This document shows, one piece after another, positions 1-8,564 of a DNA stretch of 64,000 bases. The DNA lies in the NCBI RefSeq assembly GCF_000948285.1, contig NZ_JYBP01000003.1, positions 3,224,001 through 3,288,000 of the forward strand. The letters run 5' to 3'. The notes below the pieces were generated by a model. It was not told the DNA's origin. It made no database searches and saw only the letters and a program-made list of their open reading frames with translations. This DNA comes from Geobacillus kaustophilus. GTDB lineage: Bacteria; Bacillota; Bacilli; Bacillales; Anoxybacillaceae. The number at the start of each line of letters is the position of its first letter. Within the stretch, counting starts at the first letter, position 1. The translations under genes were made by a program, and so were the position numbers.

Positions 1-1167
1 GCGCTTTTTTCGGCAACGGTGTCATCCCTTCCAACTGATGGTTGGCTTTCTCGAGTATGCGATCATACACGTGCTCCCAACGTTTCGCTTCTTCTTCAGG
101 AAGAAAGCCACCATGTTGTTCGACCACTTGTTTGGCATTTAATAGAAACGTGGTCATCCGTTTTGCCCATGTATGCCCTTGTTCGATGAATCCTTTCAAG
201 TCACGTACATGATGGGCATGACAAAGGGCATGTGTGGCTTCGGTGTATCTCGGGTATGTACCGAATGCATCATGCATCATCGTTCCTTTATATCGTGGAA
301 GAATCCCGATTTCATCGGTTGCTTTCTTTCCACGAGAAGCGTGAGGAGCTAAGTACGTATATGCGGATGTACAGGCGACATGAACCCAGGCCTGTTTGCC
401 ATCGATCCGCAAGCTCGTTTCATCGACATGCAAGATGTCCGATTGAAGCAATGCTTCCTCGATGATGTCCATGTTTGGTTCGAGTGCTTCGCGACCTCGT
501 TTGACCATATTGACAAGTGTTCCTGTGCTGATCGGATGTTGATATAGCTCTTCCATCATGTCACGTAAACGTTGATATGGAATCATTTGTATGTTGTATA
601 AATACACGACAAGCGCCGTGATCCGTGGACCATATTGCACATGATTGGTGACGTGTGATGGGAACTCGGCTTGTTGCACGCATCGGCAATGTGGACATGA
701 TTTCACTTCGCGTTCATGTTGTGTCACTTCCATCGTCACGAGAGGCAGATCAAACACTTGACGGACATCGACTTTGAACGGTTTTACGTCACGCAAAGAA
801 GACCCGCATCCTTGACACGTATGTACGCGATGGACGACACGATGATGTGGATGTTCCACTTGACGGAGCGTCGTTCCCTCATGTCCCTCCTGTCCGCCAG
901 GCTTTTTGCCAGACGGCTCGCGGGAGGAACGCTTTTTCTCAAAACGGTCAGAAGATGGGGGCAATGGCTATTAGAGCTGTTTTTTTTCGTGCGTGCTTCC
1001 AGCTCTTGAACACGATACTTCAGTTGTTCATTTTCTTTGCGTAGCTGTTTGTTTTCTTGACGCAAATGTTCATTTTCTTGAATGAGTTGATGAATGAGCT
1101 GTTTTTGTTGTTGGACTTTGCTGATTAAGCTTTCAACCGTCAATACAGCTTGTTGTACCGTCAACAT
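1..1167 (-). pseudogene. IS66 transposase (TnpC), frameshifted and cut by edge
   Basis: The start is the ATG at 1167, preceded by AAGGAGGTGA. The protein begins with a leucine-zipper-like coiled coil and should continue into the IS66 zinc finger and DDE domain. Compared with the intact copy at 14465–15913, one G is missing near 963–964. The frame therefore shifts just after the conserved KKNSSNSH, and downstream it reads out of frame. The copy is probably inactive unless the shift is bypassed. A few point differences, for example near 194 and 820, also separate the copies. The C-terminal part is beyond the window edge. Confidence 0.9.
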
Positions 1168-1258
1168 GCGATTCACCTCCTTGTCTATCAATATTCACAT
1201 CATAGACAGGAAAACCAAAAAATATTCAGCTCACTTTATGAGGTGGCTGAATAGTTAC
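1..1258 (-). mobile_element. IS66 (ISBst12-like) copy 1, cut by window edge
   Basis: This is nearly identical to the complete copy at 14392–16004. Its right end, with terminal repeat GTAACTATTCAGCC read inward, stops at 1258. The left end lies outside the window, so the target duplication cannot be checked; the eight bases outside the right end are TTGAATAT. It truncates the 3' end of the small gene that ISL3 also interrupts. Confidence 0.93.
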
Positions 1259-1346
1259 TTGAATATTGTACATTCTGTTAAATCTTACAGATATATCATC
1301 AAAAAAGTATTCGGGTAATTGGTAATTTGGTAGAGAACTAATATTT

Positions 1347-2681
1347 GGCTCTTCACCACAAGTTGTACTTGATGATTTAAGATCGGTGTGCATAGCGAAA
1401 ATAGAGGGTACAAAAAATGCGAATTTTCCTGTATGGTAAAGGTGACCAAACCAAACCATTGGAGGAAAATTCGCATGTACGCTCAGTTTATCAAAGAACT
1501 TATCGATTTACCAGATGTTTTGATTCAAAAGGTGCGAAAAGAAGGAGATCGTTGGATTTTCGAACTTTCTCTACCTGAACAATGCCCATTATGTCCCGTC
1601 TGCTTGAAACGCACGATCAAAATGACAGGAAAAAAGAAGCAATGGATGCATGGCTATGCTCAACGAATCGGGATTTTTTGGATTGAACTTCCTGTCGAGC
1701 GCAGACGTTGTAGTACGTGTGGCATGACGTTCAGCACGTCTTATCCAGGAATCTCCCCTCGAAGTGTGGCAACAGACGCTTTTCAGCAATGGGTGGCGCA
1801 ATCTTGCATCGGGACATCCATTCAGGCAGTAGCTCGGATGCTCAAACTCCCTTACACGACCGTGGAACGTTGGTTTTATACCCATGCCCCTTCCTTCCTA
1901 TCGAATGATATCCAACCAAAGGCGGTTTGTGTCGATGAATTTGCCTTTCGAAAAGGGCATGACTACGGAGTGGCGATCATGGATGCCGAGACGGGAGAAG
2001 TGTATGCCATCGAAGCTGGAAAGAACGAGGAAGCCATCAGACGTGCGTTGGCGCATGTGTCTCGTTCTGTTCAGTATGTCGTAAGCGATTTAGCCCCAGC
2101 GATGAAAAAAGCCATTCAAGGGGGTTGCCCAGAGGCGACACACGTGGTCGATTATTTCCATGTCATTCAGCTGTTTACGGATGCTTTAGATCGTTGCCGC
2201 AAATATGTAGACAAAGGAAGCAGGAAACACGGAAATGTTCGTTACGTTTGCCGTTTATTGAGCACATGCCCAGAGAAATTGACGGAGGAAGAACGTCAAA
2301 TCGTACGAGAATGGTGTAATGAAAGCGATGACTTAAAGTCGGTCTACCAATCGCTCCAACATTTTCGTTATGTGTCCAAAAGCAAAGACGAGCAACAGGC
2401 GAAACGACGTTTGGAGTCTTGGATTCATCGGTATTCGTTTTGTCCTTGTTCGGTTGTGCGCGCGATTGCAAAAGCGCTCGTCAAGCGAACAGAAGAAATC
2501 GTTTCTTGCATTTTATCCCCTTACTCGAATGGGAAAATGGAAGGAACGAACAACAAGATCAAGCTGATCAAACGTCGAGGATATGGATACAGAAATATCC
2601 AGCGTTTTGCATTACGGGTTCGGTTAGAAACGACTAACATACTTTAATGGCAGGTGCAAGTACATCTTTTGGTGATGAACC
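1347..2681 (+). mobile_element. Intact ISL3-family insertion sequence, 1335 bp
   Basis: The terminal inverted repeats are imperfect: GGCTCTTCACCACAAG on the left, and GGTTCATCACCAAAAG reading inward from the right. Both continue into TGTACTTG. A perfect 8-bp target duplication, TAATATTT, flanks it at 1339–1346 and 2682–2689. It carries one uninterrupted transposase gene. The same ends occur on the small element at 48633–48789. Confidence 0.95.
1475..2647 (+). CDS. ISL3-family transposase
   Basis: This 390-residue DDE transposase moves the ISL3 element around it. The start at ATG 1475 (MYAQFIKELIDLP) is preceded by TTGGAGGAAAA; the frame is open upstream, but there is no better ribosome site. 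The N-terminal zinc-ribbon has CPLCPVC (about residues 36–42), a later RRRCSTCG, and an HTH-like stretch. The DDE core includes VDEFAFRKGHDYGVAI, YVVSDLAPAM and, near the end, NGKMEGTNNKIKLIKRRGYGY carrying the last acidic residue. No stops or frameshifts were seen, and the gene fills the element. It is probably active or recently active, given the exact target duplication. Confidence 0.95.
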   Translation: MYAQFIKELIDLPDVLIQKVRKEGDRWIFELSLPEQCPLCPVCLKRTIKMTGKKKQWMHGYAQRIGIFWIELPVERRRCSTCGMTFSTSYPGISPRSVATDAFQQWVAQSCIGTSIQAVARMLKLPYTTVERWFYTHAPSFLSNDIQPKAVCVDEFAFRKGHDYGVAIMDAETGEVYAIEAGKNEEAIRRALAHVSRSVQYVVSDLAPAMKKAIQGGCPEATHVVDYFHVIQLFTDALDRCRKYVDKGSRKHGNVRYVCRLLSTCPEKLTEEERQIVREWCNESDDLKSVYQSLQHFRYVSKSKDEQQAKRRLESWIHRYSFCPCSVVRAIAKALVKRTEEIVSCILSPYSNGKMEGTNNKIKLIKRRGYGYRNIQRFALRVRLETTNIL

Positions 2682-3000
2682 TAATATTTATAAGGTACTC
2701 CTTTTCTTCTCCTTCTTCAATAAATTTTAAATAAATATCTTGAGGATACAAAAACCTAAATACGTCTATTTCCTCAAGATGCTTTTTCTTCTGTTCCTGT
2801 TTACATTTTTTCAAATAGTCATACACTTCTTCAATGATTTTGGATTTGATGTTTTTTTCAAGCTCCCACTTCTCTAAAATATTTCGGTCTACCATAGCAA
2901 ATCCATCCCCTTTTCTCGGTTTTACAAAAGAATCGTAAATCAAACCGAAATCCAAAAACCCACTGCACCAGAACAACAAGTAGCTCTCTATTTCTTTTCT

Positions 3001-3840
3001 TTATAATTTTCCCAAGAAAACTCTCAAAGAATCTCGCCAATTCGACATTGCTTTAAAACCATTTAATCTTAATGCCAAATGTTCGAACACCGAATAAGCC
3101 GGCCTTGGCGCTGGTCTTGGAAAATCTTTTGTCGTACAAGGATTTACCTTAACTTCTATCCCCGCTTCCTCAAAAATCGCTTTCGCAAATTCGTACCAAG
3201 AACAATGTCCAGAATTGGAAACATGGTAAACTCCGTATTTTTCCGTTTGAATCAGTTCCAAAATACAATTCCCTAAATCAACTGTATACGTCGGACAGCC
3301 GATTTGATCATGTACGACCATCAATTCGTCTCGTTCTTGTGCCAGTTTTAACATTGTTTTAACAAAATTATTTCCATGCTTTCCGTACACCCAAGAAGTT
3401 CTGACAATGAAAAACTTAGAGTGTAAGTCGCGAACAAATTGCTCTCCTGCTAATTTGCTTTTACCGTATACACTAAGTGGATTTGTTGGAGCAAACTCAT
3501 GATATGGTACATTCGCCGTTCCATCAAAGACATAATCGGTACTTACATATACTAGTTTCGCTCCTACTTTTTCCGATACGACTACAACGTTTCTCGTTCC
3601 ATACGCGTTAATGGCAAACGCTTGATCTGGCTCTGATTCTGCTAAATCCACTTTTGTATAGGCAGCCGCATGAATCACAACATCTGGTTTTACTTTGCTA
3701 ATGACCTGGTGTACCTGATCGAAATTAGTAATATCTAGCTCCTCACGTCCGTATCCGTAAACCTCATAACCTCTATCTGACAACAAATCGACTAAATCTG
3801 TGCCAAGCTGACCTTTTGCACCTGTTACAACAACTTTCAT
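3001..3840 (-). CDS. rfbD: dTDP-4-dehydrorhamnose reductase
   Basis: This is the last step of dTDP-L-rhamnose synthesis: NAD(P)H-dependent reduction of dTDP-4-dehydro-L-rhamnose in the cytoplasm. The 279 residues are full length for RmlD. The N-terminal Rossmann loop is GAKGQLG (7–13), STDYVFDG is at 100–107, and the catalytic YGKSK pair is Y125/K129. The gene overlaps rfbB by a few bases when long starts are considered and is the fourth gene of rmlA-C-B-D. Downstream the operon runs into the gene broken by ISL3. Confidence 0.96.
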   Translation of the reverse strand: MKVVVTGAKGQLGTDLVDLLSDRGYEVYGYGREELDITNFDQVHQVISKVKPDVVIHAAAYTKVDLAESEPDQAFAINAYGTRNVVVVSEKVGAKLVYVSTDYVFDGTANVPYHEFAPTNPLSVYGKSKLAGEQFVRDLHSKFFIVRTSWVYGKHGNNFVKTMLKLAQERDELMVVHDQIGCPTYTVDLGNCILELIQTEKYGVYHVSNSGHCSWYEFAKAIFEEAGIEVKVNPCTTKDFPRPAPRPAYSVFEHLALRLNGFKAMSNWRDSLRVFLGKL

Positions 3841-4850
3841 AGCTTGTCACCATACTGTCTTTGGTAGTAGTTCATATATTCACCGGATTTAATATTTTTC
3901 CACCATTCTTGGTTATCGATATACCATTGGATCGTTTCAACGATACCTGTTTCAAACGTATATTGGGGTTTCCAGCCAAGCTCTGTCATAATTTTCGTTG
4001 GATCAATTGCATAACGACGATCATGCCCTGGACGATCCGCAATATATTTAATTAAATCTTTTGATACACCAAGTTTTTCAACAATTAAATGTACAATTTC
4101 ATTATTTGTATGCTCATTATGTCCGCCGATATTGTATACTTCCCCAGGTCTACCTTTATGAATCACTAAATCAATCGCCGCACAATGGTCTTTAACATGC
4201 AACCAATCGCGAATATTTTGGCCGTCACCATAAATCGGAAGCTCTTTTCCTTCCAAAGCATTCGTGATCATTAACGGAATGAGTTTTTCAGGGAAGTGAT
4301 ATGGTCCATAGTTATTAGAACATCTTGTAATGTTCACATTTAGTCCATACGTTTCATGATACGCTCTTACAAGCAAATCTCCGCCAGCTTTGCTTGCCGA
4401 ATAAGGACTATTTGGCGCTAATGGCGTCTCTTCTGTAAAATATCCCGTTTCTCCAAGCGTTCCGTACACCTCATCCGTTGAAATTTGCACATATTTCTTA
4501 ATATTGTTGGCTTTCGCCACATCTAATAACGCTTGCGTGCCCAATACATTTGTTTTTACGAAAATATCAGGATCTGTAATACTGCGGTCTACATGCGATT
4601 CCGCCGCAAAGTTCACAATAACGTCAATCTCGTGCGTTTTAACAAGATAATCCACTAGCTCACGGTTATTGATATCCCCTTTTACAAATGTATAGTTCGG
4701 GTGATTTTCAACATCCTTTAAGTTTTCCAAATTACCCGCATAGGTTAATAAATCATAATTGACTACTTTATAATTTGGATATTTCTCAAGCATGTAACGG
4801 ACAAAGTTGCTGCCGATAAAACCTGCTCCACCTGTAACTAAAAGATTCAT
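3837..4850 (-). CDS. rfbB: dTDP-glucose 4,6-dehydratase
   Basis: This enzyme converts dTDP-D-glucose to dTDP-4-keto-6-deoxyglucose, the second step of the rhamnose pathway. I place the start at ATG 4850 (MNLLVTGGAGFIGSNF), giving 337 residues. GGGAGAGA lies a few bases upstream, and the rfbC stop is only two bases away. It is an extended SDR: NAD-binding GGAGFIG at the N-terminus, the ISTDEVYG loop with the dehydratase Asp-Glu pair, and YSASK as the catalytic Tyr/Lys motif. It is translationally coupled between rfbC and rfbD. Confidence 0.97.
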   Translation of the reverse strand: MNLLVTGGAGFIGSNFVRYMLEKYPNYKVVNYDLLTYAGNLENLKDVENHPNYTFVKGDINNRELVDYLVKTHEIDVIVNFAAESHVDRSITDPDIFVKTNVLGTQALLDVAKANNIKKYVQISTDEVYGTLGETGYFTEETPLAPNSPYSASKAGGDLLVRAYHETYGLNVNITRCSNNYGPYHFPEKLIPLMITNALEGKELPIYGDGQNIRDWLHVKDHCAAIDLVIHKGRPGEVYNIGGHNEHTNNEIVHLIVEKLGVSKDLIKYIADRPGHDRRYAIDPTKIMTELGWKPQYTFETGIVETIQWYIDNQEWWKNIKSGEYMNYYQRQYGDKL

Positions 4851-4852
4851 TA

Positions 4853-5410
4853 TTATCTCTCCCACTCAAAGTTGATTTCAGCATCTGCTAATAGTGGATG
4901 TTTCGTATCTTTGTCAGAAAGAATTGGATTCGCTGTCGGCCAGTCAATACCTAATGCAGGATCGTTCCATAAAATGCCGCGATCGTGTTCGGGTGAATAA
5001 TATTCATCCACTTTATACTGCACTTCCGTATCTTCTACTAACGTACAAAAACCGTGTGCAAAACCTTTCGGAACAAGCAATTGCCACTTATTATCCGCGC
5101 TTAAAATAAACCCTTGCCATTTGCCAAACGTCGGTGAACCTTTACGAATATCAACAACTACGTCGTAAATAGCCCCCCTGGTAACACGAACAAGTTTCGT
5201 TTGCGCCTTCGGATTTAACTGATAATGAAGCCCGCGGATCGTTCCCGCTTGTTGCGACAACGAATGATTATCTTGAATAAAGTCGAAATCAAGCCCATAT
5301 TCTGCAAAAAGTTTTTTATTGTAACTTTCCATAAAAAAGCCCCGATGGTCACCAAATACTTTTGGTTCAATAAGCAACACACCAGGCAATGAAGTCTCAA
5401 TCACTTTCAT
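4853..5410 (-). CDS. rfbC: dTDP-4-dehydrorhamnose 3,5-epimerase
   Basis: This cupin-fold epimerase makes dTDP-4-dehydro-L-rhamnose. It has 185 residues from ATG 5410 (MKVIETSLPGVLLIEP), with GGGGTG just upstream; an in-frame GTG at 5419 is less likely. Family signatures are FGDHRGFFMESYN, the catalytic-His segment GTIRGLHYQ, and VPKGFAHGFCTL near the C-terminus. It lies directly between rfbA and rfbB in the four-gene operon. Confidence 0.97.
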   Translation of the reverse strand: MKVIETSLPGVLLIEPKVFGDHRGFFMESYNKKLFAEYGLDFDFIQDNHSLSQQAGTIRGLHYQLNPKAQTKLVRVTRGAIYDVVVDIRKGSPTFGKWQGFILSADNKWQLLVPKGFAHGFCTLVEDTEVQYKVDEYYSPEHDRGILWNDPALGIDWPTANPILSDKDTKHPLLADAEINFEWER

Positions 5411-5428
5411 AACAAGCACCCCGCCATT

Positions 5429-6316
5429 TTATAAATAGATTGGTTTCTTCTTCTGATTCGCGATATCTATTAAATATTGGCCGTACTGGTTCTTCTTTAA
5501 CGGCTCCGCTAACTTTAACAATTGTTCCCGCGTAATATATCCTTTTACATAAGAGATTTCCTCAAGGCAAGCAACCTTTAAGCTTTGACGTTTCTCGATT
5601 GTCTCGATAAACTGCGAAGCCTCCAGCAAAGATTCATGCGTGCCGGAATCCAGCCAGCAAAAACCTCTCCCCAAAATCTCCACGTGCAATTCGCCAAGCT
5701 CCAAATATTTTTTGTTCACATCGGTAATTTCCAGCTCGCCACGCGCGGAGGGCTTAATGCTTTTCGCAAATTCAACAACGCGGTTGTCATAAAAATACAA
5801 CCCTGTCACCGCATAATTCGACTTCGGGTGTTTCGGCTTTTCTTCAATCGAAAGAACTTTCCCGTTTTCATCAAACTCTATAACACCAAAACGTTCTGGG
5901 TCGTTTACATAATACCCAAACACCGTCGCGCCTGTTTTCCGTTCCACGGCGTTTTGCAATAACTTTGTCAACCCATGACCATAGAAAAGATTGTCTCCTA
6001 AAATCAACGCAACATTGTCATCACCGATAAATTCTTCCCCAATAATAAACGCCTGCGCAAGACCATCTGGCGAAGGCTGCACGGCGTAAGACAAAGAAAT
6101 TCCTAGCTGTGACCCGTCTCCTAATAGCTCCGCAAACCGCGGCGTATCATTAGGAGTAGAAATAATTAAAATATCACGAATGCCAGCTAGCATTAAAACC
6201 GATAATGGATAATAAATCATTGGCTTGTCATAAATAGGCAATAATTGTTTAGATACTGCCTTTGTTAACGGGTAAAGGCGGGTACCACTCCCGCCGGCTA
6301 AAACAATACCTTTCAA
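5429..6316 (-). CDS. rfbA: Glucose-1-phosphate thymidylyltransferase
   Basis: This enzyme makes dTDP-glucose from dTTP and glucose-1-phosphate, committing carbon to rhamnose. It has 295 residues, full length. The start is a TTG at 6316 with AGAGGGGAGA ten bases upstream. The nucleotide-binding loop [11 protein letters not shown] is at about 8–18, followed by [25 protein letters not shown] and the C-terminal [10 protein letters not shown] match RmlA. It is the first gene of rmlA-C-B-D. The leader is cut 32 bp upstream of the start codon by an old IS66 end at 6349, so its original promoter is gone or displaced. Confidence 0.97.
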   Translation of the reverse strand: MKGIVLAGGSGTRLYPLTKAVSKQLLPIYDKPMIYYPLSVLMLAGIRDILIISTPNDTPRFAELLGDGSQLGISLSYAVQPSPDGLAQAFIIGEEFIGDDNVALILGDNLFYGHGLTKLLQNAVERKTGATVFGYYVNDPERFGVIEFDENGKVLSIEEKPKHPKSNYAVTGLYFYDNRVVEFAKSIKPSARGELEITDVNKKYLELGELHVEILGRGFCWLDSGTHESLLEASQFIETIEKRQSLKVACLEEISYVKGYITREQLLKLAEPLKKNQYGQYLIDIANQKKKPIYL

Positions 6317-6348
6317 CGTTAATATCTCCCCTCTTAATTATAAAGTTG

Positions 6349-6599
6349 TAACTACTCAGTCATTTTATAGGTTCAATAGTCTCTTTGATTTTTTAGTTTA
6401 CCTCGTAAATTGCTGTTAACACTTTTGAGTAAGAGGTAAAGTGTATGAGTCGAGAAGTTATTCCAGACGCATACCATTAAGGCTGAATGTTATTTCTTTG
6501 TTTTTTGAAACGTTTTACCAAAAATTGATTAGCACAATTGAGCAACTTGCACAACACATCGAACGATTAGAACATTGCATTCAAGAACTTGAATTCAAA
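6349..6599 (+). mobile_element. Remnant of an older IS66 element
   Basis: A terminal-repeat-like GTAACTACTCAG begins at 6349, beside the rmlA leader. Reading plus, a coiled-coil fragment follows (about 6516–6599: LISTIEQLAQHIERLEHCIQELE). Removing IS66-3 and one target duplication lets the frame continue at 8503 as SKNSK…, which resembles the KKNSSNS segment that follows the coiled coil in IS66 transposases. I infer a degenerate IS66 in plus orientation whose body was lost. The newer IS66 at 6600–8494 is inserted in it. Confidence 0.6.
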
Positions 6600-6649
6600 G
6601 TATCCATTCAGCCCAATATTCGTGAGATTTTCAGAATCCAGCACCCATA

Positions 6650-6675
6650 GGGCATTTCCCGTATCGAAAATGCCC
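6650..6675 (-). terminator. Hairpin at the transposase stop (IS66-3)
   Basis: GGGCATTT and AAAATGCCC form an 8-bp stem ending on the transposase stop codon. An equivalent hairpin occurs at 14440–14465 in the other IS66. It probably limits read-through out of the element toward rmlA. Confidence 0.6.
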
Positions 6676-8153
6676 TAGGAGGAATGGAGAATCGTTTGGA
6701 GAGACTCCCCACTTAGAAGTCTTTGCAACGATTCCCAAACCGGCTTTCCGTGTTTTTGCAGGGTAGAAATGACGCTGCGCATGACACAGAAAGCCTCGGC
6801 ATCGTCTTCCTGACGAAACGTTCCGGAAATTTTTTGTTTGACTTTCACCATCCGCAAATCGCGCTCGGCTTGGTTGTTGTCAAACGGTACTTCTTTCTTT
6901 CGCAGGAAGAGAAGCGCTTCTTGCTTGCGCTTTTCTAGACGCTGGATGAAATTCTGCGCGTTGCGGGCGCCTTCATGCTTGCCTTGTCGGCAACGCTCCT
7001 CGAGTTCTCGGCGACCATTCGCTAGAAGCTCGTCGTACACGGCTTCCCAATACCGGACTTCCTCTTCCGGTAGAGCTCCGCCCGCGTTCTCCACCGCCTG
7101 TTTCATCTCTAACAGCGCTTCGGTCATCTCTTTCGACCATGAATGGCCGTAAAGTTCTGTATATGCCCGAAGCTCCCGGAGATGATGGGCGTGGCAAAGC
7201 GCATGGCTCGCCTCTGTGTACATCGGGTACACCGAATACGCATCGTGTACCATCGTTCCTTTGTACCGTGGCAAGATCCCGATGTCGTCCGTCGCTTTCT
7301 TTCCACGAGAGCGATGAAGTCCGTATCGGGTGACCTTGGCAGTGGAAGCCACGTGCACCCATTGGTTCTTTCCGTTCACACGCAGGCTCGTTTCATCGAC
7401 GTGCAACGTCTTGGAAGCGAGCAGCGCCGCGTCGATCTCTTTGATCGCTGCTTCTACCACAGGCAGCCACCGTCTCGTCATGTTCACGACTGTGCCTGCA
7501 CTTATCGAATGATCCACTAGCGCTTTGACCATCTCCGTGACACGCTCGTACGGGATCAACTGCGCATGATTCCAGTATAAAACAAGGGAAGTGATGGCTG
7601 GACCGTACTGGACATGATTTGTGACATAAAAAGGGAACTCCGCCTGCTGGACGAGATGACATTCCGGACACCCCTTTACTTCCCGTTCGTGTTGAGTCAC
7701 TTCCATGCGAACCACGGGAAGGTCGAACACTTGGCGAATGTCTACTTGAAGCGGAGCAACATGTTCTAGAGAGTGACCACATCCTTTGCATTGGGTCACG
7801 CGGTGAAGGACTCGGTGGTCAGGGTTTGGTACTTGGCGGAGCGTCGTTCCTCGGTGCCCCGGCTGCCCTCCCGGCTGTTTCTGCGACGGTTGGCGAGAAG
7901 GAGATTTCGCCACAAACCGGTCAGAAGACGGCGGCAAATGGCTATTGGTACTGTTTTTTTTCGTACAGGCTTCTAATTCTGCAATACGTGCTTTCCATTG
8001 TTGGGTTTCTTGTCGAAGCCGTTGGTTTTCTTGACGTAGTTGCTCGTTTTCTCGAACGAGTTTTTCAATCGTTTGTGCTTGGCGCTGAATTTTTGCGACC
8101 ATGCTTTCGAGTGTAAAAACTGCTTGTTGGAAATCAAAAACAACGGTTGCCAT
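6675..8153 (-). CDS. IS66-family transposase (ISBst12 subgroup)
   Basis: This 492-residue TnpC-type transposase is uninterrupted. The start is ATG 8153 (MATVVFDFQQAVF), preceded by GGGAGGTGAAAAGG. It has an N-terminal coiled coil (about 10–60), then KKNSTNSHLPPSSDR, the zinc-finger pairs CKGCGH and CPECH, and the DDE core with LHVDETSLRV, GTMVHDAYSVYP and FDNNQAERDLRMVKVKQK. A C-terminal IS66 domain follows. It is clearly diverged from the protein at 14465–15913 but collinear with it. It appears intact, and the exact target duplication suggests recent movement. Confidence 0.95.
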   Translation of the reverse strand: MATVVFDFQQAVFTLESMVAKIQRQAQTIEKLVRENEQLRQENQRLRQETQQWKARIAELEACTKKNSTNSHLPPSSDRFVAKSPSRQPSQKQPGGQPGHRGTTLRQVPNPDHRVLHRVTQCKGCGHSLEHVAPLQVDIRQVFDLPVVRMEVTQHEREVKGCPECHLVQQAEFPFYVTNHVQYGPAITSLVLYWNHAQLIPYERVTEMVKALVDHSISAGTVVNMTRRWLPVVEAAIKEIDAALLASKTLHVDETSLRVNGKNQWVHVASTAKVTRYGLHRSRGKKATDDIGILPRYKGTMVHDAYSVYPMYTEASHALCHAHHLRELRAYTELYGHSWSKEMTEALLEMKQAVENAGGALPEEEVRYWEAVYDELLANGRRELEERCRQGKHEGARNAQNFIQRLEKRKQEALLFLRKKEVPFDNNQAERDLRMVKVKQKISGTFRQEDDAEAFCVMRSVISTLQKHGKPVWESLQRLLSGESLQTILHSS

Positions 8154-8182
8154 CCTTTTCACCTCCCTTGTCTTGGATGGTA

Positions 8183-8426
8183 CTATATAGATGCAATTTG
8201 AAGCTTTACCATTTGTAGTTTTTCCCGAGTATTTGATCGACTGTCGGGCGACCGAACAACGCCGCTTCCAGACCCATATATGGGCCTGTGAAGCAGGCGG
8301 TTGTTCGGTCTTCCGTCACGCCTTGGCGTGACGGAGGCAAGCCTGTGGCTTGCCTCCGTCAGTCGAAAATGGGCAAACCGCTTTTCCGTCAAGGATATGT
8401 TAAACTTCTTCGTTGCATCTATATAG
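8183..8426. repeat. 244-bp palindromic insert flanked by TA
   Basis: The terminal inverted repeats CTATATAGATGCAA are perfect (8183–8196 and 8413–8426) and are flanked by TA on both sides, like a TA-targeting MITE. Inside are three strong hairpins. One has arms GACCGAACAAC / GTTGTTCGGTC; one is CGTCACGCC-TT-GGCGTGACG; one has arms GACGGAGGCAAGCC / GGCTTGCCTCCGTC. The last two share bases and so are mutually exclusive. No credible ORF was seen. It sits between the IS66-3 transposase start and the right end. Confidence 0.7.
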
Positions 8427-8564
8427 TATAGACAAGGGGAACAGAAATAAACCCGATCTCGTAAACTTTTTCTATGTAATGGCTGAACAGTTACAATTCA
8501 AAAGTAAAAACTCTAAAACAACCATAATCTACCTTTGATAGAACCTGTAATGTTTAGATAGAGT

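Larger units (their letters stand above)
1259..2895 (-). pseudogene. Unknown small gene split by ISL3 and truncated by IS66
   Basis: The 5' part (2682–2895) starts at ATG 2895 (MVDRNILEKWELEK…) after AAGGGGATGG. It runs as a charged, lysine/glutamate-rich helix and then DVFRFLYPQDIYLKF. ISL3 lies between the TAATATTT duplications. Removing ISL3 and one duplication restores one frame: …EKEYLINI joins SSLPNYQLPEYFF…, and continues through FDDISVRFNRMYNIQ to the IS66 boundary at 1258. The frame is also open upstream of 2895 to the rmlD stop, so an earlier start is possible. I do not recognise the family. Its position directly after rmlD suggests it was the last gene of the rhamnose operon. Confidence 0.7.
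6600..8494 (-). mobile_element. IS66 (ISBst12-like) copy 3, with internal insert
   Basis: The ends are GTATCCATTCAGCCC at 6600 and, reading inward from 8494, GTAACTGTTCAGCC. A perfect 8-bp target duplication, AATTCAAA, lies at 6592–6599 and 8495–8502. At 1895 bp it is longer than the 1613-bp copy at 14392–16004; most of the excess is the palindromic insert at 8183–8426. It has a single transposase gene and no tnpA/tnpB, as in the ISBst12 subgroup. Confidence 0.92.

Noticed and set aside
2858-3040. 60-codon minus frame overlapping the rmlD end (MARFFESFLGK…)
   Set aside because: It overlaps rmlD out of frame; the neighbouring frame that ISL3 interrupts explains the sequence better.
6349-6362. 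GTAACTACTCAG at 6349 as the left end of IS66-3
   Set aside because: It would give no target duplication. The end at 6600 aligns with the other IS66 left end and yields a perfect AATTCAAA duplication, so 6349 belongs to an older element.
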